DNA of 64,000 bases. Origin: Vespula vulgaris. Taxonomy: Eukaryota; Arthropoda; Insecta; Hymenoptera; Vespidae. Under the pieces are notes generated by a model. The model was not told the origin of the DNA, searched no databases, and was given only the letters and a program-made list of their open reading frames with translations. Both the position numbers and the translations under genes were made by a program. This document shows, one piece after another, positions 47,700 to 59,344 of the stretch; the stretch's first letter is position 1; each line of letters begins with the position of its first letter. The stretch is taken from NCBI RefSeq assembly GCF_905475345.1, contig NC_066602.1, positions 3,932,814 to 3,996,813 of the forward strand. Reading direction: 5' to 3'.

Positions 47700-48340
47700 A
47701 TTTTTATACAGAATAAAATTTCAAGTTTCCATCTTCACAATGTAATTTTCAAGTTTATTCTATCGTTTGATATCTTAACTTTTTTCGTCGAGAATCTGCA
47801 TCTCTCTCTCTCCCTCCCCATGTTTCTTAAACGTCTTTATTAATTTTTTTTTTAAATCTTTTTATCGAAGTAAATTTATAGAAAACTTTTATCTTTTCAA
47901 AATTATTCTTAAGAAGTTTATCGTATCGTTTCATATCCTTAACTTTTCCTTCGAGAAAATTTGCATCTTTCTTTCTTTATCTTTCTCTCTTTCTCTCTTA
48001 TTTTCTCTTTGTCTTTCTCTTTCTCTCGATCCTATCAACCGCCTTTTCTATATTTCTTTTATTAACATAAATCTACATGAAGTTTGACGTTTCACTTTCT
48101 TCTTCGTAAAATTATTTTCCAGAGTTATTTATCGTTTTGTGTCTTAACTTTTTCCACGAAAATTTACTTGAATCTCTCTCTCTTTCATTCAATCCATCTT
48201 TATCTTTTTATTGACGTAAATTTTTATGAAGTTTGACGTACCATTTTTCTTTTCTTTTCTTTGCTTTTTTTCCTTTTCAAACAATTTATTTTATCGTTTT
48301 TTATCGTAACATTTTTGTCGAAAATTTATTTTATGAAATA
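47700..48340. repeat. Degenerate tandem array, units about 160-200 bp
   Basis: Four units share a block (TTATCGTTT, then CTTAACTTTTTC, CGA, GAAAATTT), centred at about 47774, 47939, 48143 and 48305, spacings 165, 204 and 162. A second block (GTAAAT, TATGAAGTTTGACGT in its best-kept form) lies near 47870, 48068 and 48228. Pyrimidine-rich (CT)n spacers follow the first block in the first three units. Further decayed units may extend left to about 47330. Confidence 0.6.
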
Positions 48341-50355
48341 AAAAGGAAAGAAAAATGATGAAACAAAACGAAAGATAAAATAAAGATAACGATGAAAGTT
48401 AGATAAAAGATATAAATGAAAACGTTATCCGATCGAACGGATTATTTACGGAGATAATTATTTATCAAAATTACATAGACTGGGCATATATTGTATATTA
48501 CATCTACGCGTTAGATTAATATAAACAAAATTATAATATATACGATAGATCAATAATTTTTATCATAACCGGGGGCTGTTTACGGTGCAAAGAGAGAAGC
48601 ATATTAAAATTGAAAATTCAATCTCCGATATTTAATCACGATCGAATGATTAGTGTAAACGTGGTAACGAACGTACAGAGAAGGTATAGTAAACGAATAC
48701 ATATACATGATCGATTATTAAATCATTGATTTTATCTATTCCGACGTATCGTATCTTTTAAATTAAAACTTGGAGATTTCTTTGAAAAAAATACTTCAAA
48801 GTAATATATAATAGCTCGATAAAATATATTTTCTAACGTATATATGTATATATTTCTTCTTTAAATTATCTACTATTACTATATATTATCCTACTATATA
48901 CAGTTACTGTTACCACACTACGAACTGCAGAAAGACGATAACAAAAGGGCGTTCGAAAGCGTTGAATAAAACAATATAAGGATGAAGACACTATCGTAAA
49001 CGATGATTCGTTGTTGAACACGCTCGACCGAGTGGCGCCAGAAAATCGTCATTCGAAAAGTTTTCTCCGACGACGCGTCGTCGGAGGAAGGGAAAAAAGA
49101 CCTAGTGAAAGAGGACGAAAAGAGGGGAGGGATCGAGGAACTCTAGTGTTCCCTCCTCTTTCTCTACCCTCTCGGTCGTTCTATACTTTCTCGTATATAC
49201 ATATCTGTATATATATATATCTCCACGTATCACGCACGCACACGCCTTTTTCACCTTCTCTTTCTCTCTCTCTCTCTCTCTCACGTAGCAAAGTATAGCG
49301 CGTTCTACTTCTCTTTTTCTCTTTTCGTCTCTCTCTCTTTCTTTCATTTTAATGTATCTTTACATGTCAAAGTATAGTGCGTTTCATTCGTGGTAGGCTT
49401 GCGTGATCGTTTGCAAAATGGCGGCTTTTGTTGAACGTTCAAGTGAAAGTTTTCTGCACGTCGTTTGTCGTCGTCGTCGTCGTCGTTGTGTTGCGTCGTC
49501 GACATTATCTTCCTCGATAAAAGAGGAGGAAGAAGAAACGGAAGGAGACAGGGGAGTAAGAGGAGAAAGAGAAGGAGGAGTAGGTATACGCGTAGAAGAA
49601 GGTGGAGTAGGTGGTACTCGAGGAATGGGAGGGGTAAAGAAGAAGAAGAAGAAGGGAAATAAAGGGCGACGAGTAGTCGCGTTAATTTTTGAACGGGAAA
49701 GCTACATGTTCTCTCCACCGTGGTTACACATGCAAAAGCATTATCCTGCTACCTTGCATTCTTTTTTTCTTTTCTTTTTATCTTTTTCCTTTCTTTTCTT
49801 TTTCTTTCGTTCTTTCTTTCTATCTTTCTCTGTTCTTACCTATTCTATCTATGTTTTGTTTCTTTCTTTTTTCTGATCTGAATTATGCAACGAGATCGAT
49901 TTGTACGTTTCGAGGATAGGAAGTTTTGTGTGAGGGATGCAGTAAGAGAATATAGCTCCTAGATCTTTTCTTTCTTTTTTTTATTTTTTTTTTTATTGCC
50001 TAAACACTTCGAAAGTGGCTGAAGTTTCTTTTGTGGTTTTCTTTCTTTTTTTGTTTTTTCTATTTAGTTTTTTGTTTTCTTTTCTGCTGTTCGTTTTGTT
50101 TTTGGTGGCGTTATGCGTCGTCTTGGTATTTTAATATTATATAACTGCATGTCTGCATGTATTATATTTTTATGCACTTATCCCTCATGCACTTATATTT
50201 TTATATATTTATATATATGTGTGTACGTATGTATGTATCTTTTTATGTATAGAAAAGATATAAAAAAGGAAAAAAATATTGCGTACATATTTTTTTCTCT
50301 CTGTTTTTTTTTTTTACTATAGAATATGATCGTTGTTATATATATAAAAAAAAAA
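48341..50355. other. Gene-free stretch
   Basis: No gene found. AT-rich unique DNA at 48.34-48.95 kb. At 48.95-49.75 kb it is GC-richer and full of GA and CT tracts and GTC triplets (49470-49503); overlapping frames of 80-157 codons on both strands are R/E/G- or L/S/P-rich products of these. T-rich pyrimidine DNA fills 49.75-50.1 kb. Confidence 0.62.
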
Positions 50356-50357
50356 AA

Positions 50358-50437
50358 AAATCTTCAACTAAATAAAAAATAATAAATGCCAAAATTCCTT
50401 GATATTTCATCCATTGAAATCGGATAACTCTTGTTTA
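50358..50437. mobile_element. Diverged interspersed repeat, copy 1
   Basis: This segment can be aligned with 58617-58695. Both follow a poly-A run, then have AAATCTT, TAAATAAAA, TAAATGCCA and the block (A/G)TTGAAATC(A/G)GATAACTC followed by TTGTT. That last block alone is about 23 bases with two differences. No ORF, inverted ends or target duplication are seen, so the class is unknown. Poly-A just upstream could suggest a retroposed sequence on the minus or plus strand, but this is a guess. Confidence 0.5.
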
Positions 50438-50808
50438 AACAATTTTTTTTTTCTTCATAAAATGCCGTGTTTACGAAGTAAAACATTTGTAACGATTTGT
50501 TTTCAGCAATTGGTACATTTTCTTTTTTTCTTTTCGTACATCGACCAAAAAATTTCTCCGTCCTCTCTCCCTCTCTCTCTCTCTCTTTCATTTATCGTTC
50601 TAGAAATATTTTCTATAAAGCTTGGGTGTTTGCTTGGGATTTGATGAAAGTTTCGTGGTAGAGTAAAAGGCAGAGGAGAGAAGAGGAGGAAAGTTCAGTC
50701 ATTAAAATCTGCGTGTTTCATCGAACGAAGAGTTGTTTTTTTTCTCGTTCTTTTTTTTTCGCGCGAATCAGTAGTACCTATTTTCAGATATTTTTTTTCA
50801 CGATTTTC

Positions 50809-50864
50809 GTACATACGTGCGTACATACGTATATACGTATGTATATATGTACGTACGTATGTAC
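50809..50864. repeat. Nested quasi-palindrome
   Basis: Outer arms GTACATACGT (50809-50818) and ACGTATGTAC (50855-50864) are exact reverse complements. Between them 50822-50843 is a perfect 22-bp palindrome centred on ATAT. Most of the sequence is made of TACG/TATG units, so it could have arisen from a tetranucleotide repeat. Confidence 0.8.
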
Positions 50865-53130
50865 TGTGATATTTGCAAAACATTTCGAAAAAGTTTTCAT
50901 TTATTCGTTCTCATACTCAGTTGTATACAGCAGTCGTAGTAGTCGTAACAGTTGTGGCTGTATCGTCGTCGTATCGTTTTGAAAACGATTCGTATGTTTT
51001 TCGATAGAGTCGATAGGATATAATTGGACAAGGGATGTAGAGAAAATTGAATGGCATTACTCTATGCATTTACGAATGTACGAAAGATAGATAGTTTAAG
51101 TTCTATTAAAGCATTACGGCGACGTTAACAGTTTTACGAACAACGAACGTTCTTTATAAATGGACGAGTAAAAATTTATTGATATTAACGTCTTGTATAT
51201 ACCATCGAAACATCAATCGATTTCTTGTACTTATTATATAATATAATATATCGTAACATTAATATTTTCTTATGCATCAATGTAGAGGAAAAAATAATGT
51301 ACGTATTAAATCATCGTGTAATAATGTTATTGAAAAACAATACAATATATTTGATATACTATCCAATGTTATAATATGATATCGATATAACATTTATATA
51401 TATATATATTTTTTTCTTTTTTTTATATTGTTATACATGCTATCGCTCGATCGCATACATATGCATATGCATATACATACATACATACATACATAAACGA
51501 TCTCACACATCGCATATTAACTTCGAATCCCTCAATGCTTACCGTCAACACATGAATAATCGATATAACCGATCTACGTGAACGACATTATCTCTCGAAC
51601 GAATATCGATAAGAGTAAATTCCAAATATCGTTGTACAAATGACTTTAGAAGATTCTTATCTTAAGAAAAGTATAGGATCGATAATCGTTCGTAAAGGTT
51701 TGAAATAGGACGCTTGTGATTCAATTTGCTATCTCTCTCTCTCTCTCTATATCTATATCTATGTACATATATGTGTACACGTTACAAAGGATCTACAAAG
51801 GACATGCACAAACGATCGTTCGATAGGTATTATCTTGTAGATCCCCAATTACCGGTTCTGTCGATCTTCTCGCAAGTACTTAACGTTACTACTACGATCG
51901 AGAGTGCGAGAGTAGAGAAACAGAGAGAGATAGTACATATATATGTAGGTTGAATTGGGCAGTGATCTATCCACCTTGTTTATAGATCCGTTTCGATCGA
52001 ACGACCCAAAGCACTCAGAGTCGTTAGGTTCTATCACTACGAGCTTTATGTATGCTAAACCTACGAGAAACCTCTGAACCTCTTTTTGGGGTCAAAGCTT
52101 TAGTTATTACGTTTGAGAGTTAGAGAGAGATAGATAGAGAGATATATAGCCAAGTTTTCATTTATCGACAAACTTTGATATCGAATCTTGAATATTTTTA
52201 CGAGTTTTCTAAAAGTATTCCTTTTTTTTTTCGTAGATGTTACGAATTATAATGCATATCTTCGTTTAGAAATTTATTTCTTTTGATCATATCGTAAGAG
52301 CTTTTTTCTCGATTTAATATTTCGAAGATCGATAATTGTAATATAAATATATTAAGAGTAATATTTTACATACGCACGCATGGACTTGTACGAAAGAAAT
52401 AAAAAAAGTAATATTATAGGTTTCGATAGGAGATAGTCGCTCGACGATGTGAACTTTCGTTTCTTACGCTCGAGTCCACGAGAATTTGGTTTAACCTCGA
52501 CGACATAGAGGTCCACCGACGTAGGATATATATCGATTTCTTACTCTATCCTGTATCGTTTCCGTTTGAAATATACGACCTCTCCGTTAGGAACGATTGA
52601 TCGACACGAACGAGCTAACAAGCCAACTAACTAAATTTAGAACGTAACTATCAATTTTTCTTTTCTTTTCTGTTTCTCTTAAATCAATGAATTAACTTAT
52701 TTATTTGGTTCCTCTTATTGTTCATTTCATTACTTTTCATTTTTTTATCGTATCTACGTTAATATCGACAAGGCAAATATCCCGGTAGGTCGTTCTTATC
52801 GCTTAATAATAAATCCGAATAGATCGAAACGCATTTTATATTAAATCGAGAAATAAAGTTCTCCTTATGTCGTTCCAACGAAATATTTATACTAGTACTA
52901 TACTGTAGTCGTTAGTTACGTGACGCTTAATACATCATCCAGTAGTACATGGCTTTTGTTTGCTTTTATAAAAGAACCTCCTAAGTAACTGGCGTCCTTT
53001 CGAAACGGGAAATCGATAAAACGTACGAAACGAGATTTCTTTCAAATTTTCTTCTTTTTACCTGTGGACGGAATATGATTGATAAAATGACTATTCATTG
53101 CATTTACATATAAAGTATGCATGAATGCAC

Positions 53131-53156
53131 GTATGTATGTATGTATGTATGTATGT
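53131..53156. repeat. (GTAT)n microsatellite
   Basis: About six and a half GTAT units. Confidence 0.96.
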
Positions 53157-54699
53157 ACGCAAGTGTGCATGCACTTTGCGCAACGTCATCTGTTCATGTA
53201 TTTATATAGCTTAGATGAAATCGGTAGACGAAGTGGTAACACTTTGCTCGTCGAATTTATTTTTTTTTCACGCTGAAAATGAATGAGTGAGATAGAGAGA
53301 GAGAAAATATTTTGCGCATTTGAAGTATTAAATTTACATTACGAGTTTTCCAATACGAAATATTCTTTTCCCATAAAAAGCATCATTGCTTTCATATCTA
53401 TACGTGCATACGCACGCACAGGTATGCATATATTAAAATAGTTTTGTAAAAAAAAGAAGTACGTATATTATTATTAATTGTCGAAAAAATGAAATGAAAC
53501 GAGCCTTCTCATTCTCTCGGCTATTATCATTTTGACCGATAAAAAGTATGCGCTTTTTTAAAAACGCGAAAGTTAAACTTTCTCGCCGAAAAGTCTTGAT
53601 TAATCTTGTTTAACTCAAAAGATATGAGCAAATAGTAATCAGTAAAAATTATCTCGAGTTATCTTCTCTCTCTTTCTCTTTTTCTTTCTTTATATCATTC
53701 CTTTTTCAGTCTCGCGACACGGCTTGCTACCCCTAATTAACACGACGCTCTCGTAAAACTCTGACGATTCTCAGAGCGTTCAGTAAAAGTGCAAATATCG
53801 TACTGTCGTACTAGCTTAATGCCGATTCCCCGTTGCTAAAGTTTTTAAAGCTTCAAAAAGAGAAAAAGAGAGAGAGAGAGAGAGAAAGAGAAGGGATTTC
53901 CGTTGATCAGGTATCACAATTTATCGCTCGTTCCGACAATCTAATTTTCATATTTGTGAAACTCGTTTGATTGCTTATTTTAGGTACTCGGTATTCGGAC
54001 GAGTTGAGAAAGTTTTTTTCGTGGAAGGGGGTTGAAAAGGAAGGAGAGAGAAATGGATGGGGAGGGGATAGGCGGCGGGGTACTTTGACGTCAGAGTTGG
54101 AAGTGTAGTTACGTGAATTCGATAACGATTTTTCCTGTGGAAATGTAAGTGAAGGAGAGAAAAAAATATACATATATATATTTTAACTTCTTCAGTTTGA
54201 TTTTTATCGAAAAAGCATTATTATTATTGTTATGGTCGTTATTATTTTCTTTTCTTGAATTACGAGATTAAAATATATTTTGCACGAGGAAATAATCTTT
54301 GTGAGAAACGTACGTATGTGTGTAGGTCCGTGATAAAAATAGTATCTTTTTTTCCTCTACGACATTTATTCGATTAAAATATATTTTTTCTGGAGATGAC
54401 GCGGGATCGATTCTTATCTGCGAGGTCGATTTAATATCGATCGGAGGATCGTTTATTCTTGTTTTTAATCTCCTATCCTTTCTAACTCATCTATATTCCT
54501 TTTTTTCTTTTCCTTTTGTTTTTCGTTTCCGTGCTCGGCGAACCGTAAATTTTCTCAAAGCGATCGGTCGAGAAAACCGCAAGATTAGCCATGAGACCCG
54601 TGCGGTGGGTTTTGCAACTGTACAGTGGGGGGTAGAGAAGTGGGTTATGGGGCTGAGCGAGAAAGGGGAGGTCGTGCTTGTTCGTCGTGAGTACGCGCA

Positions 54700-54875
54700 G
54701 CACGTAATTAACTTTTGCGTAATTACATTCGCCGCGGGCTCGATGGGTCAGTGATTTATCGCATGCGTCGACGATAACCGGTGCTATCGTCTTCCTTTAA
54801 ACCTCGACAAGTGCTGATGGGATAACCCATCTTTGATAACGATCCTCGTCCGAGTAATCGATTAATTCGATATTC
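54700..54875. promoter_or_regulatory. Complex unique island with TAATTA and GATA words
   Basis: A repeat-free segment with two GTAATTA words (about 54704 and 54720), GATAAC words (about 54773, 54820 and 54834), a TTTATCGCATGC word and a final ATTAATTCGAT. It is GC-richer than its flanks with no open frame across it. Regulatory function is only plausible. Confidence 0.25.
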
Positions 54876-55168
54876 CGAGATTTTTTCTTTTAATCTTTTT
54901 CTTTTTTTCTTCATCTTTTCCCCTCTTTTTTTTCTTTTTTAATTGCGAGAACGAAAAAGAAAGAATGGAAGAAAGAAAAAAGTTTGTAAATTCGTAAAGA
55001 AGATCAACGAACTCTTGCGTTGTAATACGTTCGAAATTTTTATTAATTTTCTTTTCTCTATCTCTGCCATCTATTCGTTCTCTTTTCTTTTTTTTGTATT
55101 TTCTTTATCTATCTTTCTTGTTTTCCCTATCTATTATTTTTGTTATTCTTCCTATGTATTATATATGC

Positions 55169-55189
55169 GCACACACACACACACACACA
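55169..55189. repeat. (CA)n microsatellite
   Basis: About ten CA units. Confidence 0.96.
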
Positions 55190-55264
55190 AGATATATCCG
55201 TCTTTGTCCATTTCTTTTTCTTCTCTTTCTCTTTCCTTCCTTCTCTGTCATTTCTATATCTTTA

Positions 55265-55296
55265 TCCATCTATCTATTTATCTATCTATCTATCTA
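55265..55296. repeat. (TCTA)n microsatellite
   Basis: About seven units, one of them altered (TTTA). Confidence 0.94.
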
Positions 55297-56335
55297 CGTT
55301 TATAGCACTTCCTTTACGCGAGAGAATTCGCCCGAGTTTCGTCGAGCACGCATCTAATCGTCACGCTGGGAAATTACAGCGAAATTTCTACCGTTGCACG
55401 TAATTTACGCGAGCGTGGTTGTACGCGACATTCCGGCCTCTGGTGGCACGTATCGTCTATTGCGTGTCATACGAGAAGGGTTCGTTGATCCGTATAGACT
55501 CTGTCTCTGTGTGTCGGTGTGTAAGTATGCAAGCGTGTGTGTACGAGAGAGAGAGAGAGAGAAAGAGAAGTTTCTCATCGATTACATAGATTCCATAGTA
55601 GTTTCTCAGATCTAATAGCTCCATTATGATTCGTGTATAGCGTATAGAAATTATATATCAGGACAATGATTATCCGAAATATTTCGAAGCTATTAATCCT
55701 TCCTTTTCTTTTTTATCTATTCCTCTTTTTCGCTTTTCTTTTCATTTCGTTTTTATTACCTCGCCATAAAGATAACACGTAAAGACATAGAATAAACTAA
55801 TAAACACATTACTTTATTATTATATAGCTCGTTAATGAGCCCTACCGATTGTAGAAATTGTATATTGGGATTATAATTAGTCGAAATGTTTTCAAGAGAT
55901 ATGTACATATATATGAAAGATAATCTTTTTGAGAAGCGATAGTTAATGAAGGATAGCAAAGCAAAGCAAAACGACACAAAAAGAAAAGAAAAGAAAAGAA
56001 AAGAAAGATGGAATAAGAAGTGGTAGTAGGACATTTCGATGGGTCCATTCACCTGCGGTAATTAATCTGCCGATTGATCTACCTCTCCCACTCATCCCCT
56101 TGAGATTGAACGAGTTAAAAGGAGAGGGGTGCGTTGGGGGAGGAGTGCAGGGTGTCAAGTAGGGGTACACACGGAGAAAGAGAGAGCGTGGAGGGGAGGG
56201 AGGTGGAAGTAGAGAGAAGATATAGAGATATATAGATAGCTAGAAGGAGAGAGTCCTCTTTCCGTCGAATGGACGGTGATTAATCGTTCGAGGATCGACG
56301 GATTCATCTCCGTCTCCTTCTCCATCGAATACACC

Positions 56336-56443
56336 ATGGCGTCGATAAAAGAAACCGCTCGCGAGGCTATATCGAGCGAACGAAGACGGACGAATAAGGA
56401 TCGTCCGCTTGAGAGAGCGCGAGAACGAAGAGAGATAAGCTGA
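56336..56443 (+). CDS. Candidate 35-codon small ORF
   Basis: An ATG in the context CACCATGG opens a 35-codon frame closed by TGA. The product begins MASIKETAREAISSERRR and goes on charged, rich in R and E, with the look of a single amphipathic helix. It lies in a patch richer in CpG than its flanks (about 56260-56450), right of a GA-rich tract. No signal peptide, domain or known family is recognised. The R/E bias may only reflect purine richness. An ORF of this length is expected by chance, so this is a candidate only. Confidence 0.12.
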   Translation: MASIKETAREAISSERRRTNKDRPLERARERREIS

Positions 56444-57775
56444 TGAGAGAGATAGAGAAAGAGATAGGAAGTATCTCGGACGAAGGATAGCTCGGTCGAA
56501 ACGTCCTTTTGGACGAGACGATTTATTAACGAGACGGTTTACCCGCATTATCGGACCGATTTTCTCACGGATAATCGAGACTTGTCACGACCAAGAATTT
56601 TCTTCTACTTCGGCGGATTCTCTATCCTTTTTTTCCGTTCTTTTTTCCCGCCCTTCCCACCCCTTTCTTTTTCGTCGGTTATCATTTTTTCTTCTTCTTC
56701 GATTCTCTTCTCCGATTTTTTTTCTTTATTCCTTTTTCCTTTCCGTTCGTTTCTTTCTTTTTATCTTTTCATCTTTTCTTCTTATCCGTTCGTCTTTAAT
56801 TACTTTATTCTTTCTGTTTACTTTTTTATACGATTGCGTTTCTTTCTTTCTTTCTCTCTTTCTCTCTTTAGTCGCCATTCATACAAGGATAATGAGAGTA
56901 GTGTGCACAACTCGCTCTCGACGTTGACGATAATACCGTCGTTCTCGTTTACCTCTACGATCTTCGTCATAATCGTACATATTCTCTCCGTCATATACTC
57001 CTCACATACTATTCTCCTACATACTCCTCGTAAAGTCGTTCTGTTCTCGTAAAATTGGCCACGTATTTCCTATTTCCTATTTCCTATATCCTATTTCCCA
57101 TCTATAATAGTCTTCTCGATCTACGTTAAACTCGAACGAGTAAAAAGAAAGCAGCAAGGAACCCTTGCCTTTATAATCGTCGTGCCTTTGCCATTTCGCA
57201 TTTACAATCCTCCCACCGCAGTCAGCCCATCCCTTATACTCTATACCTTTGCTCTTTATACCATCCCTTCTACGAACTTTCAATCCTCTACCCTGCTCCC
57301 TTATCCCACCCTACCCCTTATCCCACCGTCTACCTCTTCATTCTCTCTTTTCTACGAGTCAGCGCGCGATGACTTTGCGCGAACTTTCTTTTTCCCATTG
57401 GCGAGGTGATGAGAGGTGAGAAGAGAGAGAGAGAGAGAAGCTTTAGAAGAAGGAAAGAGTAGGCGTTATCGCTCGTTAAACTCGCTAGTGCTCGCGCCTG
57501 CCTACGCAACAAAGAGAACAAGGAACTTGAAATGGTGTCGGGTTGGTTGGTTGGTCGATGGTTACGTGGTTGATGGGAGTAATGGTTCGAGGGTTTGGGA
57601 GAGAGCGGGCGATTGTATGTTCGTGCGAAAGGAAAAATCATGACGTATTATTCTAGGATTTTTCGAAGAATCGTCGATGGCGCCGTCGTCGGCACCGACG
57701 GCCGGGGTTGTTAATCTTCGGGTTAATTATCAGCTTTCGGAGGAACGTTGTGTTGTGTGTATTGGATCGAGTAAG

Positions 57776-57828
57776 TGATTGATTGATTGATTGATCGATC
57801 GATCGTTCGATCGATCGATCGATCGATA
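57776..57828. repeat. (GATT)n-(GATC)n compound microsatellite
   Basis: About four GATT units pass into about nine GATC units, one altered to GTTC. GATC units are self-complementary, so the tract can fold on itself. Confidence 0.95.
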
Positions 57829-58330
57829 CGATTTATTTTGTTTTCCTTTTCTTTTCTTTTTTTATTTACGTATTTATTTATTTGTTTGTTTGTTTTCTCT
57901 CGTTTGTCGATCTTAATTGAAATTTTTCTAACGCGAATTATTTTTCATTCTGATTTCAAATTAGCGTAGATTTGTGTATTATGTTAGGAATGATTTTAGA
58001 AAATTATGTCTATGTCGTGGCTTTGGAATTAATTAACGCTTTACGTTAAAAATGAACAGAAAGGACGTCTATGTTCAACAACGGAACACCTGCTAAACAC
58101 CTGCTATTATCTCTCTCTCTCTCTTTCTCTCTGTCTTCCGAGTAATTCTGGGTTGCCTCGTGTTATCAGAGTAAAGGAGCCTCTGCTCGATTATTTTCCT
58201 TTACGCTCCTTTTAGCAGATATTTATGCCCGTAAGCAGTCACTGCGGTAGCTGAGCCTTAAAATATAAGATTCTTGTACAAGCCTTGCAAACATTTCAAT
58301 TAAAAACAATATATATATCTTACTCCCTTC

Positions 58331-58333
<3 letters not shown>

Positions 58334-58370
<37 letters not shown>
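58334..58370. repeat. (AT)n microsatellite
   Basis: About 18 TA units, 28 bases left of the long hairpin. Confidence 0.97.
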
Positions 58371-58375
<5 letters not shown>

Positions 58376-58397
58376 TATATGATATAAAAAAGAAATG

Positions 58398-58505
58398 AAA
58401 AGAAAAACAAATAACTTTTTCAAACATTTTTTGCCTACTTTCAATATATATATATATTGAGCTGGATAAAAAATGTTTGAAACAAAAGTTATTTGTTTTT
58501 CTTTT
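58398..58505. other. 108-nt near-perfect hairpin
   Basis: The left arm 58398-58419 is an exact reverse complement of 58484-58505 (22 bp). The next block 58421-58432 matches 58468-58479 exactly (12 bp). The centre 58441-58460 is itself a perfect 20-bp palindrome of the form TCAAT(AT)nATTGA. Only small bulges separate the stems. Size and shape suit a miRNA-type precursor or the folded form of a small foldback element. Transcription is unknown, and no known mature miRNA is recognised. Confidence 0.7.
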
Positions 58506-58571
58506 TATAACTTTTTTTGCTCTTTTTTTTATGTGAAATATGTCGCTCTTATAAAAAATATGTAGATTCTC

Positions 58572-58574
<3 letters not shown>

Positions 58575-58605
<31 letters not shown>
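58575..58605. repeat. Poly-A run of about 31
   Basis: The longest homopolymer in the window, immediately left of repeat copy 2. Confidence 0.97.
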
Positions 58606-58606
<1 letters not shown>

Positions 58607-58616
58607 AGTTGACCTC

Positions 58617-58695
58617 GAAATCTTGTAATAAATAAAACAAACGGAACGGTAAATGCCATAATATTTTCTCTGTTGAAATCAGATAACTCTTGTTG
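58617..58695. mobile_element. Diverged interspersed repeat, copy 2
   Basis: Aligns with 50358-50437 in the same order of blocks: AAATCTT, TAAATAAAA, TAAATGCCA and GTTGAAATCAGATAACTC followed by TTGTT. It follows a poly-A run as copy 1 does. The long hairpin at 58398-58505 may be part of the same element, but copy 1 has no matching hairpin. Class unknown. Confidence 0.5.
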
Positions 58696-59071
58696 GAAAA
58701 ATAACCTTGATTTCCAAAATTTGAAACGCTTTATTTTAAACATATGGTATATATTATATGTATACGTATGTGTACATTATATATATATTCTATATTGGTT
58801 GAGATAGAAATTATACGATTCGAATGATACAACATTCGATAAGGGAGAATTCGATTTATCGATTTAACAAAAATGTGAATATTTATGTATCATTTGTTAT
58901 CTATTATTATATATAATGTCGATAAAATATACTTTCCAAATTGATTTCATCTCCGATCTTCGTTACGTTTCGTTTCGTACAAAAATCGATCGGTTCGATG
59001 GGAAGAAAAATAAGTATCCTTTCCAAGGATCAATATTTCAACGAAAAATAATTATACTCGTAGACGATAGC

Positions 59072-59074
<3 letters not shown>

Positions 59075-59119
<45 letters not shown>
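59075..59119. repeat. (AT)n microsatellite
   Basis: About 22 AT units. Confidence 0.97.
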
Positions 59120-59122
<3 letters not shown>

Positions 59123-59344
59123 AAAAAAATTACCAGGTATACGTAAGCTCCATTGCAAAGACATAAATCGTATATGCGTATCCTCGAATAATAAGTGAAC
59201 GTTCGCGAGAAGAGGATGCACGCGCGCGCAAATACGTACGAGAACGCATACAAAGGAACGTAAAGCGTGAACATGTACGGGCATATGCATGCGCATACGA
59301 ATAAATAATCTTTCTCCACCGAATCCACGTAATCGATCGTATAG

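Larger units (their letters stand above)
50438..53900. other. Gene-free stretch
   Basis: No gene found. A quasi-palindrome lies at 50809-50864, (ACAT)n at 51475-51495, (GTAT)n at 53131-53156 and a small hairpin CTCTGA/TCAGAG at 53759-53776. The parts at 51.53-52.1 kb, 52.42-53.0 kb and 53.70-53.85 kb are complex and CpG-rich. Nothing recognisable is encoded. Confidence 0.62.
53901..56260. other. Gene-free stretch with G-rich patches
   Basis: No gene found. G-rich plus-strand patches at 54024-54080, 54603-54670 and 56118-56165 have several G3 or longer tracts but loops longer than seven bases. A complex island lies at 54700-54875. (CA)n at 55169-55189 and (TCTA)n at 55265-55296. AAAAG pentamers at 55981-56009. 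Confidence 0.6.
56444..58397. other. Gene-free stretch
   Basis: No gene found. Pyrimidine-rich DNA at 56.6-56.88 kb and 57.18-57.4 kb opens frames rich in S, F and P. A GC-rich patch at 57.65-57.73 kb has the stem GCCGTCG/CGACGGC (57682-57702). A GATT/GATC tract is at 57776-57828, (AT)n at 58334-58370. Confidence 0.62.

Noticed and set aside
54024..54670. Further G-rich patches as G-quadruplexes (54.02-54.08 and 54.60-54.67 kb, also 56.12-56.17 kb)
   Set aside because: Loops between the G tracts exceed seven bases, so they miss the standard pattern.
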